Source of the DNA: Phoronis australis
Taxonomy: Eukaryota > Phoronida > Phoronidae
Direction: 5' to 3'
Assembly (NCBI GenBank): GCA_002633005.1
Contig: NMRA01000194.1
Location: 349,958-413,957 of the forward strand
Length of the DNA: 64,000 nt
This document shows, piece after piece, positions 55,101 through 64,000 of the stretch. The number at the start of each line of letters is the position of its first letter. The first letter of the stretch is position 1. The notes under the pieces are model-generated. The model saw nothing but the letters and a program-made list of their open reading frames with translations, was not told where the DNA came from and ran no database searches. A program made the position numbers and the translations under genes.

Positions 55101-58100
55101 CAAACTAATTATTTTCTATGTTCAGGTTCTGTATCATAGCCACATTCAGACAATATTTTGGAAAACTCATCATTTACAAACTCTGTTACAAGACCTTGGA
55201 AAATGAAAAGGGGAGAATTTTAGCAATTATTTTTGTCCAAAATTGGTGAGATTTTATTCTTATGATAATAGTTTGTTATAACATGGAGACTCATGAAGAA
55301 ATTGTTAGGAGTGTGCTCAACTACTCTTGCTAAGAACCAAACAAAGACGTTATTGTACTTTAAATGTCTCTAAGCCAACCGTCACAAATGTGGCCATTTG
55401 GTACGAACATTCGAACATGCCAGAATTCCTTTTTCATTGAGACACTTAGGCTGGTGCCTACTCAATACATCTACATACAAGCAGAGAATGGATTCATGTT
55501 TAATGGCATGTCACAATTTGTCACACCATAAAACTTTCAAAATGTTGTTTTTGGCATGACTATAAGTCGCATCAACTTTGCCTTAGTCACATATGCGACA
55601 CAAAATATTCGTCAATGATGATGAATTCCGTAATTTTACAAGTTCTAACAACGTGGCTTACATTTATCACAGAATTCTCAAAATGTCACGGACTTTCAGG
55701 AAAGCAGGTTTTGTCACATTATGTCACCATGTCAAAAGAGAATCCATTCTCTGACAAGGGTGTATGAGCTACACAACACGGTCAAGCATATGGGACAAAA
55801 GAACATTTCCCCGTCATGGTTAGCGAAGTCACAACAGGTCAACCCAGAAACACTGACGAGCAATTTCGGGTCATTCTGTGCGAATACAAATTTTACTTCT
55901 TGAAAATTGCACAAATGGCAGGAAGTTTAAGATTCTGTGAAATTGATTATGAACAGAAAACAGTTCATTCTTCGTCTACCTTGTGCTGAATCATGGCTGC
56001 AAATTTGACATGAAGATGTGCCGAGAACCAATAGGAGGGCTTCAGTTTGTACAACAGTTCCTCAGCAGGGGGGCTGCCCAGCTTATCTGTCTCAATTTCA
56101 TCCTTGAAGTGTTTCTTGGTCTTCACCAGTCGGTTGGTGTTGCCATAGTGATAGACACCTCTCGGCCAATCATGCGACAGCATGATGTCGATGGGCCTGG
56201 AAATCTACAAACAAATTACTCATTTTATAACGTAATTTATCAGGACAGCATACACGGTCACAATCTTTCAAAATAGCTGTCTAATAGTCAAGCTGTTGTG
56301 TAAGTCTTAATTCACTGTGAAGCTACACAAATAAAGAAAGTCCCTTACATGGTTAATTTTGACATTGTTAGCCTTTTCATCAACATTCTGTCTATTGAAA
56401 CTATTGAGAAGTGGGTAATGGTCGGATAACACGCCCGAATTTTGAGAACCAGTTTTCTCCACTGGTTCTCAAAATACTGGCACATTGTATAAGACTTGCC
56501 GAGGAGTGCTTCGATCAGTTCTTAAGAAGACGGATAAACAATTAAGCAAAGTTTTTGCTTTTGCGATAAGATTCAACCATTTTGTTTTACAACCTAGTTG
56601 ACGGTGTTGCTATGAGTGACATCTAACCAAATGAATACAAATTATTGTTAACAAAACTAAATCATTCCTGGAGGTTTTGGCAATACAATTTCATGCAATC
56701 AAGACCTAAAGAAGTTTGAATTTGCAGTTCTTCAATGAGCGCAAAAGAAGAAAAAGGTAGTTCAATGTGCCAAATTTCTGTTTGACAATCCATTTCTCTG
56801 TATGCCCAATAACCATGCAGATAATACTCCATACCTTGAACAGTAGTAACATAAGAACACAATATCATTTTTATATTCTGGATATTATTTCAGTGTACCG
56901 CGATAACTTAATCTCTAAACAACGAAATACTGTCCAATAGTTTGAAACATTAATAAACATCAGACCTCCAGTGCTGAAGGTGACATGATCACAATATTTT
57001 AATAAAATAATCTTCCACATAGCAGCATTTATTACCTGTTTTAACCTGAACACCTCCAAGATTCGGACATGATAGACCGATCTTTTGGTGTCCTCATTGT
57101 AGGGCGCCTTCTCAAAGTGACCCTTATAGTAGTCACGCCCCTTGTATATACCCGATAGCCCCGCAATTCGCAGACCTCCAAACTGTACCACGTTACCATA
57201 ACCTACATAAAAGTATGCAAAATTTCAGTTCTTTATAAAAACTACCCTTAAGCCAAACAAAATAACATAATTGGTTCTGGTATGCACCTGACTCATTTTG
57301 AAACCTGCACCTCACTGTTTAAGGAACAAAACAATCACCCAGATCACATTGGTGAAATTCTTTTTCTTTTTATCAAACACCCACATGAATGTACCTCAGC
57401 TAGCTTTTGAACAAATTGTTTTGGCACCTCATCAACAATCTCTTCTTTCATTATCATTACTGTTTAAGAAAAGGGAACAGGTTTTCAAAAGCTTATTTCT
57501 GCAGTACTGACTTCAATGTGCTTTTTGTTTGAATTCCCAGTAAATTACTATGTTTGATGGTCACACGACTCTCAAGGTGTCCGTGGGTTTAAGAAAATAT
57601 GATTAGTAATTTACAAGAGACCGTTTGCCCAAAGAAATGTTATGAGCACACATGAAAGACAGAAATTAATTGGCCTTATGGTCCCACTTTATAATTGCTG
57701 AAAAAGGGTTTAGCCAAGTTATTATGAGCGCGTTAGTTATTACGAGCGCGTTAGTTATTACGAGCGCGTTAGTTATTACGAGCGCGTTAGAGAGCAGAAA
57801 TTTTCACAGTAACTAGCAGATATTTACATATTCTCAGTACTTGCATTTTGCTTAAGAGAGATTTAATTAATATTTTTCAGAAATAGTTTTTTGGAGCATA
57901 AGACCAAATTTCTGACTTAAGTCTTAAGTCAGTTTTTATGAAACAGACCCAAGGTGAATTGTATCCTGGTTAAGACAAAAATTTCAGGCATTTAAACCAG
58001 AAGAAAAATTCTGCTTGAAACACTTGGCAGAATGACGTGAGCCTTTATGATTGAAAACAGAAGACAAATACAATCACTTATAGATTGAAATGATGCAGGT

Positions 58101-59532
58101 GGAGTGTGCCTACCCAAGTAATAAATATTGGGCGCTACCCATCCGCCATAAGACAGCTCCTGAAGGTAGCTTGACGCCTCGTGGTTACCACCAATGAACA
58201 CAGTCAAAACAGGAGCTTTTTTCTCTCCAGAGTAATATCTGAAAAGGGCAAACAGGTAAATAAACTCACACTATAAACCCTGCTCTAGGCCAGGAGTGTA
58301 ATCTTTGCACACGAAACTCTACTCGCAAATTGACCAATTGCATGGCACGCTTAGAGTGAACTTGACCTCAAAAGATGTGACGTGATTAAGGTTCGAGTCT
58401 CATTCTGAGTTCCCAGATTAGAACATAAGGTCACAAAGCAACATTCTTGGCTGACATATTTACCCTTCCAAGGTATTTTCATGGCACTCATGTTGTTTGC
58501 TTGAATTGAAATAAGTTATACATGCAAAAAATGTGTGATATTCCACTGACGGTCATACTGTTTAGGCAAGTAAAACTAATTGCTGTGAAAAACAACTTAA
58601 TACCAGTTATTCACAAACCTAGACATTGTTTCTCATCTGAGTAATGAAAAAATGAGACTAATTTTATAATGCTACGGGCCCTAAATCAAAAGGTTTTTTG
58701 AAAGAAGGACAGGGCTTGGAATGACCAATGACAAAAAAGAGGAAAATTTTCCAAGTGATGTATCACTCCACAAAAAAATAGCCCTGTACTATAGAAATAT
58801 TTTTGTGTTGTAAAATTCAAGTGAAATAAACGTTTGCCCGCATCAATTTCATCCAAGGTTTGGTGCTTTTTGGGAAAGTTTTTTTGGTAAACATGATTTG
58901 AAACATTACGATTTGCCAAGCGATGAGAAGAATACCAAAGCATTTTTGCCAATCTCAGATGGATTTTCTTTTCAGAAAAAGTGAGCAGCAAACTAAAAAT
59001 ACCATACAGAGACAAGAACCAAGTATACAATGCTTTTTTGGTCTTACATAGCACAGATCCTCTGATGTAACATCATGGTAGAGAATAACGACTTCTTTAA
59101 CACCAAAGAGTACTATATGGTCATATTGCTTATGACTAGAAAACAGTATTTGTCTAAATACGAAAAAAATGTAAACTCTTTTATGCATTTTCATCAATTA
59201 AAACAAGAGCATAGCAAAAATTGAGCTTCTGGTTTGGTAAAACTTTCTTAAAATCTCACAAATGCCCTCCAGCAGCTCTGAAGTGACTGAATGTCGTGTG
59301 AATGCATTAATAGACCACACTATTCACCAACGTACTTATAAAACGTTTGCATTTTATGGTACTTTGACGGAGTAGCCATGCATATCAAGTCGGCTTTGTT
59401 GCGGACAGCTTGGAAGTCACCACAGCACAACAGGAGGTCCACCTTCAGCTTGTCGCGTTCCTCAATGAACGTGATCGTCTCATAGATCTTGTCCAGTTCA
59501 CCATGTCCGCATCCCTCCACAGCAATCTTCAT
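48378..59532 (-). CDS. DBR1: RNA lariat debranching enzyme, complete, 7 coding exons
   Basis: DBR1 hydrolyses the 2'-5' bond of excised intron lariats in the nucleus. Join (minus strand, 5' to 3'): 59532-59336, 58238-58114, 57202-57036, 56204-55980, 54946-54866, 51776-51634, 49167-48378. The sum is 1728 nt, 575 residues plus stop, with all junctions GT-AG and in phase. Counted from ATG, the metal-site residues are Cys8, His10, Asp39, Asn84, His174, His226 and His228, the same numbers as human DBR1 as I recall them. The motifs are [32 protein letters not shown] and [11 protein letters not shown]. The C-terminal third is acidic and disordered-looking, and ends with a basic KKFKRR, probably nuclear-targeting. 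Human DBR1 is 544 residues. Confidence 0.97.
49665..49893 (+). repeat. Dispersed repeat family R3, copy 2
   Basis: This is the partner of 27,357-27,595 (see there). It lies in DBR1 intron 6. Confidence 0.65.
50375..50883 (-). mobile_element. hAT-like element, copy 2 (509 bp, inverted)
   Basis: The ends are CAGGGCTTGGAAT (50,375) and its near-exact inverse (to 50,883), flanked by the direct repeat AACTTT (50,369-50,374 and 50,884-50,889). It matches 26,479-26,998 in the opposite orientation along nearly its whole length. Shared interior includes an open frame reading [20 protein letters not shown], then [15 protein letters not shown]. It has no transposase of its own, so it is non-autonomous. 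Confidence 0.87.
51634..51776 (-). CDS. DBR1: DBR1 exon 6
   Basis: The exon encodes [20 protein letters not shown] then [12 protein letters not shown] and a tail PGPGCSE. It aligns with human [33 protein letters not shown]. The acceptor is tatcag and the donor gtataa. It starts in phase 0 and ends two bases into the Arg codon, exactly what exon 7 needs. Confidence 0.93.
52581..52735 (+). repeat. Left terminal inverted repeat of THAP transposon
   Basis: The segment runs from GGCGAAGGCAACC past TTTTAGGAGGCAAGC and matches the reverse complement of 54,444-54,598 with few differences. The two arms share TTGGTTGGTTATCCTAGACA-type sequence and the Ets-like word CCGGAAGTGAC. Confidence 0.9.
52846..53853 (+). 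CDS. THAP zinc-finger transposon protein, truncated and fused to antisense sequence
   Basis: ATG at 52,846 follows AGTCAAC. Residues 1 to about 90 form a THAP (C2CH) DNA-binding finger: CCVPGCTNY, then RFPMDD, W at the usual place, VCGKHF, then DAIPSVL. A Ser/Pro-rich linker follows. Next comes a second Cys-rich segment at about residues 213-260 (CQVCGEG, then [14 protein letters not shown] and [13 protein letters not shown]), which recalls the region after the THAP domain in Kolobok-type transposases. From about residue 266 (53,641) the frame runs antisense through a P2X7-like coding piece, so the last 70 residues are probably not original. The catalytic domain is missing. Confidence 0.8.
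   Translation: MPHCCCVPGCTNYRITRALGVPLHRFPMDDTLRRTWLVRVKNAALPVHATYKAVENYRVCGKHFLPSDYERDLYAELMKVPAKQRLKKDAIPSVLIPGSAPSPPPRSAFLKREASRAVASTVTGASGGTSSTVTRASERTPERAIPGTSSDSPCAVFSSPEPLSSPAAILSSGSDYRLSSTPSEEDSSSSSEQIGEPNFDKFIVDLSKVLELFRRCQVCGEGVTRHDVSSLGAQVTIQWECVAGHSGKWDSCSSVRGMPEVHLTMSSSGLASSNSEQHKHSIDVGITTHTVHLHQDVSPRLSSVAASFLSTAACACAYSASLYSGSNMYPPTERP
53640..53840 (-). CDS. P2X7-receptor C-domain-like protein, fragment
   Basis: The minus-strand frame reads [14 protein letters not shown], then an acidic/Ala stretch, then [16 protein letters not shown] and [17 protein letters not shown]. The pattern WCKCxxC, MPT, ECLCC matches the zinc-binding core of the P2X7 intracellular-domain-like family, and YxFEP precedes it as in other members. 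The first ATG in frame is the Met of MFEP (53,828); an upstream in-frame stop near 53,900 with a ctgctag acceptor-like site suggests an internal exon. After about 53,640 the frame loses similarity and stops at 53,544. Confidence 0.65.
54444..54598 (-). repeat. Right terminal inverted repeat of THAP transposon
   Basis: This is the inverse of 52,581-52,735, ending GGTTGCCTTCGCC next to TTAA. Differences from the left arm are scattered single bases and one T insertion in the poly-T of CCTTTTTCC. Confidence 0.9.
54866..54946 (-). CDS. DBR1: DBR1 exon 5
   Basis: The 27-codon exon encodes [20 protein letters not shown] then PRRKFLQ, matching human [20 protein letters not shown]. The acceptor is gtcccag and the donor gtaatg. 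It is in phase 0 at both ends. Confidence 0.95.
54947..55979. other. DBR1: DBR1 intron 4, nothing recognised
   Basis: AT-rich intron with no recognisable element. The short open frames on both strands have no family signal. Confidence 0.75.
55980..56204 (-). CDS. DBR1: DBR1 exon 4
   Basis: The 75-codon exon encodes [20 protein letters not shown], then [19 protein letters not shown] and [15 protein letters not shown]. It carries three metal-site histidines (His174, His226, His228 by my count). The acceptor is tttgtag and the donor gtagac. It is in phase 0. Confidence 0.97.
56205..57035. other. DBR1: DBR1 intron 3
   Basis: Contains the perfect hairpin at 56,440-56,474. Otherwise no feature was recognised. 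Confidence 0.75.
56440..56474. repeat. Perfect 14-bp hairpin
   Basis: TTTTGAGAACCAGT (56,440-56,453) and its exact inverse (56,461-56,474) flank a 7-base loop. It lies in DBR1 intron 3, so the transcript could fold here. Confidence 0.85.
57036..57202 (-). CDS. DBR1: DBR1 exon 3
   Basis: The exon encodes [40 protein letters not shown] and [15 protein letters not shown], matching human [22 protein letters not shown] and SIYHVRNIEVYKLKQ. The acceptor is atgtag and the donor gtaata. It completes a split Gly codon and ends in phase 0. Confidence 0.97.
57203..58113. other. DBR1: DBR1 intron 2
   Basis: Contains the 18-bp repeat at 57,726-57,790. Otherwise no feature was recognised. Confidence 0.75.
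57726..57790 (+). repeat. 18-bp tandem repeat, 3.6 copies
   Basis: The unit GAGCGCGTTAGTTATTAC is repeated exactly at 57,726 (first copy preceded by T for C), 57,744 and 57,762, with a partial copy from 57,780. Each unit contains a GCGC word. Confidence 0.92.
58114..58238 (-). CDS. DBR1: DBR1 exon 2
   Basis: The exon completes a Lys codon, then encodes [20 protein letters not shown] and [20 protein letters not shown] and L, nearly identical to human. It contains the metal ligand Asn84. The acceptor is cttttcag and the donor gtaggc; it leaves one base for exon 3. Confidence 0.98.
58239..59335. other. DBR1: DBR1 intron 1 (coding)
   Basis: Holds a short hAT-like end fragment at 58,710. The minus-strand open frames at 58,686-59,197 have no family signal. 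Confidence 0.75.
58710..58751 (+). mobile_element. hAT-like element end fragment
   Basis: CAGGGCTTGGAATGACCAAT followed by GACAAAAAA matches the first 30 or so bases of the copy at 50,375. No second end was found, so this is a solo remnant. Confidence 0.75.
59336..59532 (-). CDS. DBR1: DBR1 first coding exon
   Basis: ATG at 59,532 starts [20 protein letters not shown], then [20 protein letters not shown] and [15 protein letters not shown]. It carries Cys8, His10 and Asp39. The start matches the human start residue for residue. Nine bases upstream is a ttatttcttgtag acceptor-like site, suggesting an intron in the 5' UTR. The donor is gtacgt. Confidence 0.97.
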
Positions 59533-60109
59533 TGTCAGCTACAAGAAATAAAAAGCTTTTAAAGTGTGATCAAATAACAACACAAGGACAACAATGTCTA
59601 TGGTAATATTCTTGACCTATTTAGAACACAGCATGACAGACAAGTGAAATTTCATGTTTTAAGATTTTTCAACTAAAATAAAGATATGGTAGTAAAATGT
59701 TACTGCGTTATTAGCTTCCTAAATGTAATGTAAATGTCAGATTTATACTTGGCAAAGTTTCCATTATTCTTAGCAAGATAATAAACCTATCAAAACAGAA
59801 CAATGAGTAATTTTCCAATTACTGTTAGTAATGCAAAAGAAGATTTTCGGTATATCAACTGCTGCAAACGGCCAAAAGAGATGGAAACGTGTCAAAAATT
59901 TGTATTTTCCTTAAAAGTACCTCTTCCATTTTTAACAAAATGCACCGATTTCAAAGCAAAATTTCTGAAGTCAGACTAGAACCCATTGTTTCCACAACAG
60001 CGTCCACTCAGCATCAATCATTCACAGCACTGATCCCTCCATTACTTTTGGTAACTGGAGATATTGCATAATAAACATCGTACAACAAGGCCTTTCATGC
60101 CAGTTTATA
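59533..60109. other. Upstream of DBR1, possible 5' UTR intron
   Basis: The acceptor-like ttatttcttgtag ends at 59,542 on the minus strand, so this is probably intron with a non-coding first exon further to the right. I could not place that exon. GGCAAAGTTTCCATTATTCT words near 59,755 match a repeat near 44,640. Confidence 0.4.
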
Positions 60110-60334
60110 GACTATGGAGGAGACAGTGTGGCTTAGAGGTAACCGTTTGAGCTCCGGACTCTCGTTTGGGAGACCTGGCTTCGAATCCTGGCTTTACTGG
60201 CTTACAATTGAGCATTGCACAAAGGGGTCTCCTACTCCTTTGAGCTCCGTTTTACGAGTGAATGTGTGCGAGAGAGTGATTGAGAACCTAGATATAATGT
60301 GAGAGCGATTTCCAGGGTTGTGCTCATATTTAAA
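60110..60334 (+). repeat. tRNA-like SINE
   Basis: The head GGAGGAGACAGTGTGGCTTA starts the unit. The A box is TGGCTTAGAGGTAAC and the B box GGCTTCGAATCCTGG, about 50 bases apart. The body runs to about 60,330. It is related to the copy at 46,786. Confidence 0.7.
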
Positions 60335-60335
60335 C

Positions 60336-62542
60336 AAGAGCAACGCAGTGCGTTGAAATGCGCCACCAATGCACCGCATACGGGGTGCTTCTATGGTTGT
60401 TTATATGTATCATAAAAACTGCCACTAGATGGCACAAAAATGTCCAATCAACACGAAGACAGGAACATACCATCTTTCTTTAATAGAAAGGTATTAACCA
60501 AATTTTATAAAAATCTGTCAAAGCACTTCAGAGAAACAAAGGAAAACTGAAAAAAAACAACAGGAACATGCCATATTTCACAAAAATCTGTCAAGGAACT
60601 TCAGAGAAACAAAGGAAAACAGAATAAAATGAAATTGCCGCTAGTGGGCATAGTGTCCATTGGATCCACCTGAAAGTCGTCGTCGTCTTTTGTTATCTTC
60701 ATATAAATACACTTACTAAATTTAGTAAAGATCCTGTAGTGGGTTTAAGAGATACAACTATGGGCGCGAAACAAAACTACCAGTAAGAGGCGCCACAGTA
60801 ATCAGTCACCATCATCAAAGGTCATCTTCACACTGAGTACATATACGCCAATTTTCAAATGATTTGGTTGATACAGTGATGGACACCAAAAACAAGATTT
60901 GAAAACAGCAAAAATGGCCACTAGGTGGTGCAAAATACCTAGATTACATCCAAAAACAGGAAGATAGCGTCATCACACCAATAGATGCCTATATTTAAAA
61001 TTTCATGAAAATCTGTTGAGGACCTTTGAAGATACTGAGTTACACATAAAAAACTAAAATTGCCACCAGGGGGCACAGCAGTAATCAGATCTGTCCGAAA
61101 GTCGTCGTCATCCGTAGTCAACATCAAAAAATATACTTGCTAAATTAAGTAAAGATCCTGCGAACGGCTTAGGAGATACAGCCATAGCCGCAACAAAAAC
61201 AGAACTGCCACTAGGAGGTGCCACAGAAGTCGAAGTCGTCGGAAAATCATCGTCAACCGTCCTCTTTATAGTAAGCACATACATGGCAATTTTCACAATC
61301 ATCCTTTGAGCTGTTTAGTTGATAGAGGGGTGTACGCAAAAAACAGACTCGAGGTGCCTACATATTAAATTTTAAGAAAATCCGCTAAGGACTTTTGAAG
61401 GTACAAAGGTAAACGTACAAAAATAAAATTGCCACTAGGGGGCACACCGGTAGTTGGATCTGTCCAAAAGTCGTCGTCGTCGATTATTAACATCATATAA
61501 ATATACTTCCTACGTTTTGTAAAGATCCTGCAAACGGTTTAGGAGATACAACCATAGGCGCAAAAAAAAAACTGCCACTAGGAGGCGCCACAGTAGTCGA
61601 AATCGTAGGAAAATCATCGTCAACCGTCCTCTACATAATAAGCATATACATGCCAATTTTCACAATCATCCTTTAAGCGGTTTGGTTGATAGAGGGGTGG
61701 ACGCACAAAAACAGACTCGAAAACAGTAAAAATGGCCACTAGGTGGTGCAAACTATGTCAAGTCCATCCGAAAACAGGAGGATAGCGTCACCTCACTGAT
61801 AGGTGCCTACATATTAAATTTCATGAAAATCCGTTAAGGACTTTTGAAGATACAAAGGTAAATGTAAAAAAAACATAAATTGCCACTAGGGGGCACACCG
61901 GTAGTCGATCTGTCCAAAAGGCGTCGTCGTCCGTTGTTAACATCACATAATTATACTTACTAAATTTCGTAAAGATCCTGCAAACGGTTTAGGAGATACA
62001 GCCATAGGCATAAAAAACAAAACTACCACTAGGAGGTGCCACAGAAGTCGAAGTCGTCGGAAAATCATCGTCAACCGTCCTCTTCATAGTAAGCACATAC
62101 ATGCCAATTTTCACAATCACCCTTTGAGCGGTTTGATTGATAGAGGGGTGGACTCAAAAAAACAGACTTGAAAACGTAAAAATGGCCACTAGATGGTGCA
62201 AACTACGTCGAATCGATCCGAAAATGGGAGGATAGCATCATCTCACTAATAGGTGCCTACATACCATATTTCATGAAAATCCGTTCAGGACTTTTGAAGA
62301 TACAAACTTAAGGTAAGCGTAAAAAACAAAAATTACCACTAGGGGGCACACCTGTAGTCGGATCCATCCGAAAGTTCGCTCATGCCGTCCCATTCATGAA
62401 TGGAACATATGTGCCAAACATCATGAGCGTATATCACAGGGTTTTGGAGATAGAGCATCGGACGCTGGAGGAAGGCCGCCCGGACGGACGGACGGACGGA
62501 GATGACGGCATAATGCGTCCACACATAAATATGTGGGCGCAT
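60336..62542 (-). mobile_element. Tandem-repeat element copy G (full length, inverted)
   Basis: Read on the minus strand it starts TGCGCCCACATATTTATGT after an A (62,542) and ends with GTGGCGCA (62-type subterminal inverse, one base short), a perfect hairpin CAACGC-ACT-GCGTTG (60,341-60,355) and CTCTTG. Inside are about five units of 375-455 bp, each with the inverse of CTAGTGGCAATTTT and of TATCTCCTAAACCGT. It is the best-preserved copy in the window and has no protein-coding capacity. Confidence 0.8.
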
Positions 62543-62569
62543 AAAAACTTTTATAGCCTACAGTCCTTT

Positions 62570-62700
62570 CAGGGCTCGACATAACGAGCTGCAGGTCGCA
62601 TTTGCGACCTGAAACGGAAATGCGAGCTGAGATTTTTGTCAGCTCGTATCAAGTCGCAAAATGCGACCTGGAATTTCCAACGAATGCGAGCTGAGTTTTT
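62570..62700 (+). repeat. Palindrome-rich repeat with CAGGGCTCGAC start
   Basis: The stretch starts CAGGGCTCGACATAACGAGC, a type of end seen in hAT-like elements. It then has a 9-bp palindrome, CAGGTCGCA-TT-TGCGACCTG (62,592-62,611), and repeated words GCGAGCTGAG and GTCGCAAAATGCGACCTGG. The other end of any element was not found. Confidence 0.5.
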
Positions 62701-64000
62701 ATACTTCTCGGCATATACCTGGCAAATATAAAGCAGCTATTGTTAATCCGACCATTACTTGGTTGTTGCCAAATCCAAGTTCAAAAGACCACTAACTGAG
62801 AACAGCCCTCCCGATGACTTCTAAGCAAGTAGCATGACCATGGGATAAGCAGAATCGATCTTTGATGCGTTTCATTGGCTAACATTTTCGGTCACTTATG
62901 CAAATTTCCGGATTTGCCGAAGAAAGTTTCGGGCCACATAACACGTGATAAAACCTCACAAAACAGTGGTGTTTCTATTAATTCTTAGGCGATCAACTTA
63001 TCAAACTTTGTGTTGGACAAATATGTTTGTTTTTTGCTTAAGATGTCTTTATTACCTTTATCAAATATCCACGACAATATCCCTGATATCGCACTGCGGC
63101 ACTGGTCGGTCCCGATGTTAGCGTGCAAGCGGTCCCGGCAAGACAATCGTGACTTAGATATGTTCGCCTAGTTTTTATCCCATAAGACAGCCAAAGTGAA
63201 AATGACAACCTATTAATCCCCAAACGACGATCACATCTTTACTTTCAGTTGCCAAGAAATTCTCAAACCCCATTACTTGTTTCTCAGTGGGGCTACGTGC
63301 GCGAAATATGATTTGTCTTTCACACGTTGTTGCCAACGTAAAGTTTAGGCCTATTCCAGTGATTTAAGTGCGTGAACTCACGTGTGCTCACCGTTTTGAA
63401 GCAGTACGTCAAAAGAGAACAGCGGCAGTCCTAAATGAAAGAGTATACCGGCTTGGCTCTGTTAAGCACCCGGGTGCCAATGGTTTATTTGAAAATGAAC
63501 TCAAAGATTTCCGGCGGTTACGATGCTTTACGATATTCCCCGGGGCGGATGTAACCCAGAACTGATATTTTCCGGTTCCGATGTTTCTCGAGGTCGATGT
63601 TCTCTAAACCCTATATTCTATGCCCGTAGCCAGCTATTGCAACTAAACGGGTACTAGATGCGAAAATGTGGTTAGCGAACTTTTTATTCTTCTCTTTATA
63701 CACCTCTCCCGCCCCCTCCCCGGCAACTTTTCGTTCCCCTGACCACCGCCTCCGCAAAAATGTTCAGACTCCAATAGAAACAATCACGTTCCAGGTGAAG
63801 CGGGCAATTAAAAACAAAATTATTCCATGTGGCTAAAAAGGGTACAGTGTAGGTGGTAATGATATGCAGAAAGTCACCCCTACTAGATGGAGTTTGCCTC
63901 GCAAAATCGTATTATTATGACGTTTCATTGTAGTCTTTTAATATCTTATTACCGCAAACACTCAGGTTAACGACTATGCTAACGCACAAGCCTACTCCCT
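62701..64000. other. Unassigned right end
   Basis: No exon or element was recognised. The part near 63,400-63,620 has more CpG (CCGGCGG, CCCCGGGGCGG) and might include a promoter of DBR1 or of a neighbour, but no motif decides this. Confidence 0.35.

Noticed and set aside
57726-57790. CRISPR-like array
   Set aside because: The repeats are 18 bp with no spacers, and this is animal DNA.

Overview
The window is genomic DNA from an intron-rich animal, most likely a marine invertebrate. I infer this from two conserved metazoan genes with long repeat-filled introns, GT-AG splice sites throughout, and abundant old DNA transposons. I could not fix the species. Almost all long open frames are noise; the real coding content comes from short exons that agree with known proteins and with each other in splice phase.

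Region 1 (1-7,543) has no recognisable exon. It holds old repeats. The start of the first gene, with its signal anchor, is either hidden here or lies to the left of the window.

Region 2 (7,544-43,294, + strand) is an MGAT5-type alpha-1,6-mannosylglycoprotein 6-beta-N-acetylglucosaminyltransferase, the Golgi enzyme that starts the beta-1,6 branch of complex N-glycans. Fifteen exons join in phase to 712 residues ending at TGA; only about 47 N-terminal residues appear to be missing.

Region 3 (43,295-48,377) is the spacer between two convergent genes, and it holds repeats only.

Region 4 (48,378-59,532, - strand) is a complete coding set for the RNA lariat debranching enzyme DBR1. Seven exons give 575 residues. 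All seven metal-site residues are present at the positions I recall for human DBR1.

Region 5 (59,533-64,000) holds a possible 5' untranslated intron of DBR1, a SINE, a 2.2-kb tandem-repeat element and unassigned sequence.

Mobile DNA is the distinctive part. (a) A 2.0-kb TTAA-flanked element with about 155-bp near-identical inverted ends sits in DBR1 intron 5. It carries a THAP zinc-finger open frame and, on the other strand, a piece of a P2X7-receptor-C-domain-like protein. It looks like an internally deleted Kolobok-type transposon in which the two genes have been joined tail to tail. (b) A family of elements starts TGCGCCCAC and ends with GTGGGCGCA plus a hairpin, with roughly 450-bp tandem units inside; one copy is nested in another. 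Their layout recalls Helentron-associated (HINE/DINE-1-like) elements. (c) Two roughly 515-bp elements start CAGGGCTTGGAAT and have 6-bp target duplications. (d) A second TTAA element (15,919-17,048) carries two small inward-facing open frames. Several minisatellites, hairpins, a probable Z-DNA tract and tRNA-like SINEs are also listed.
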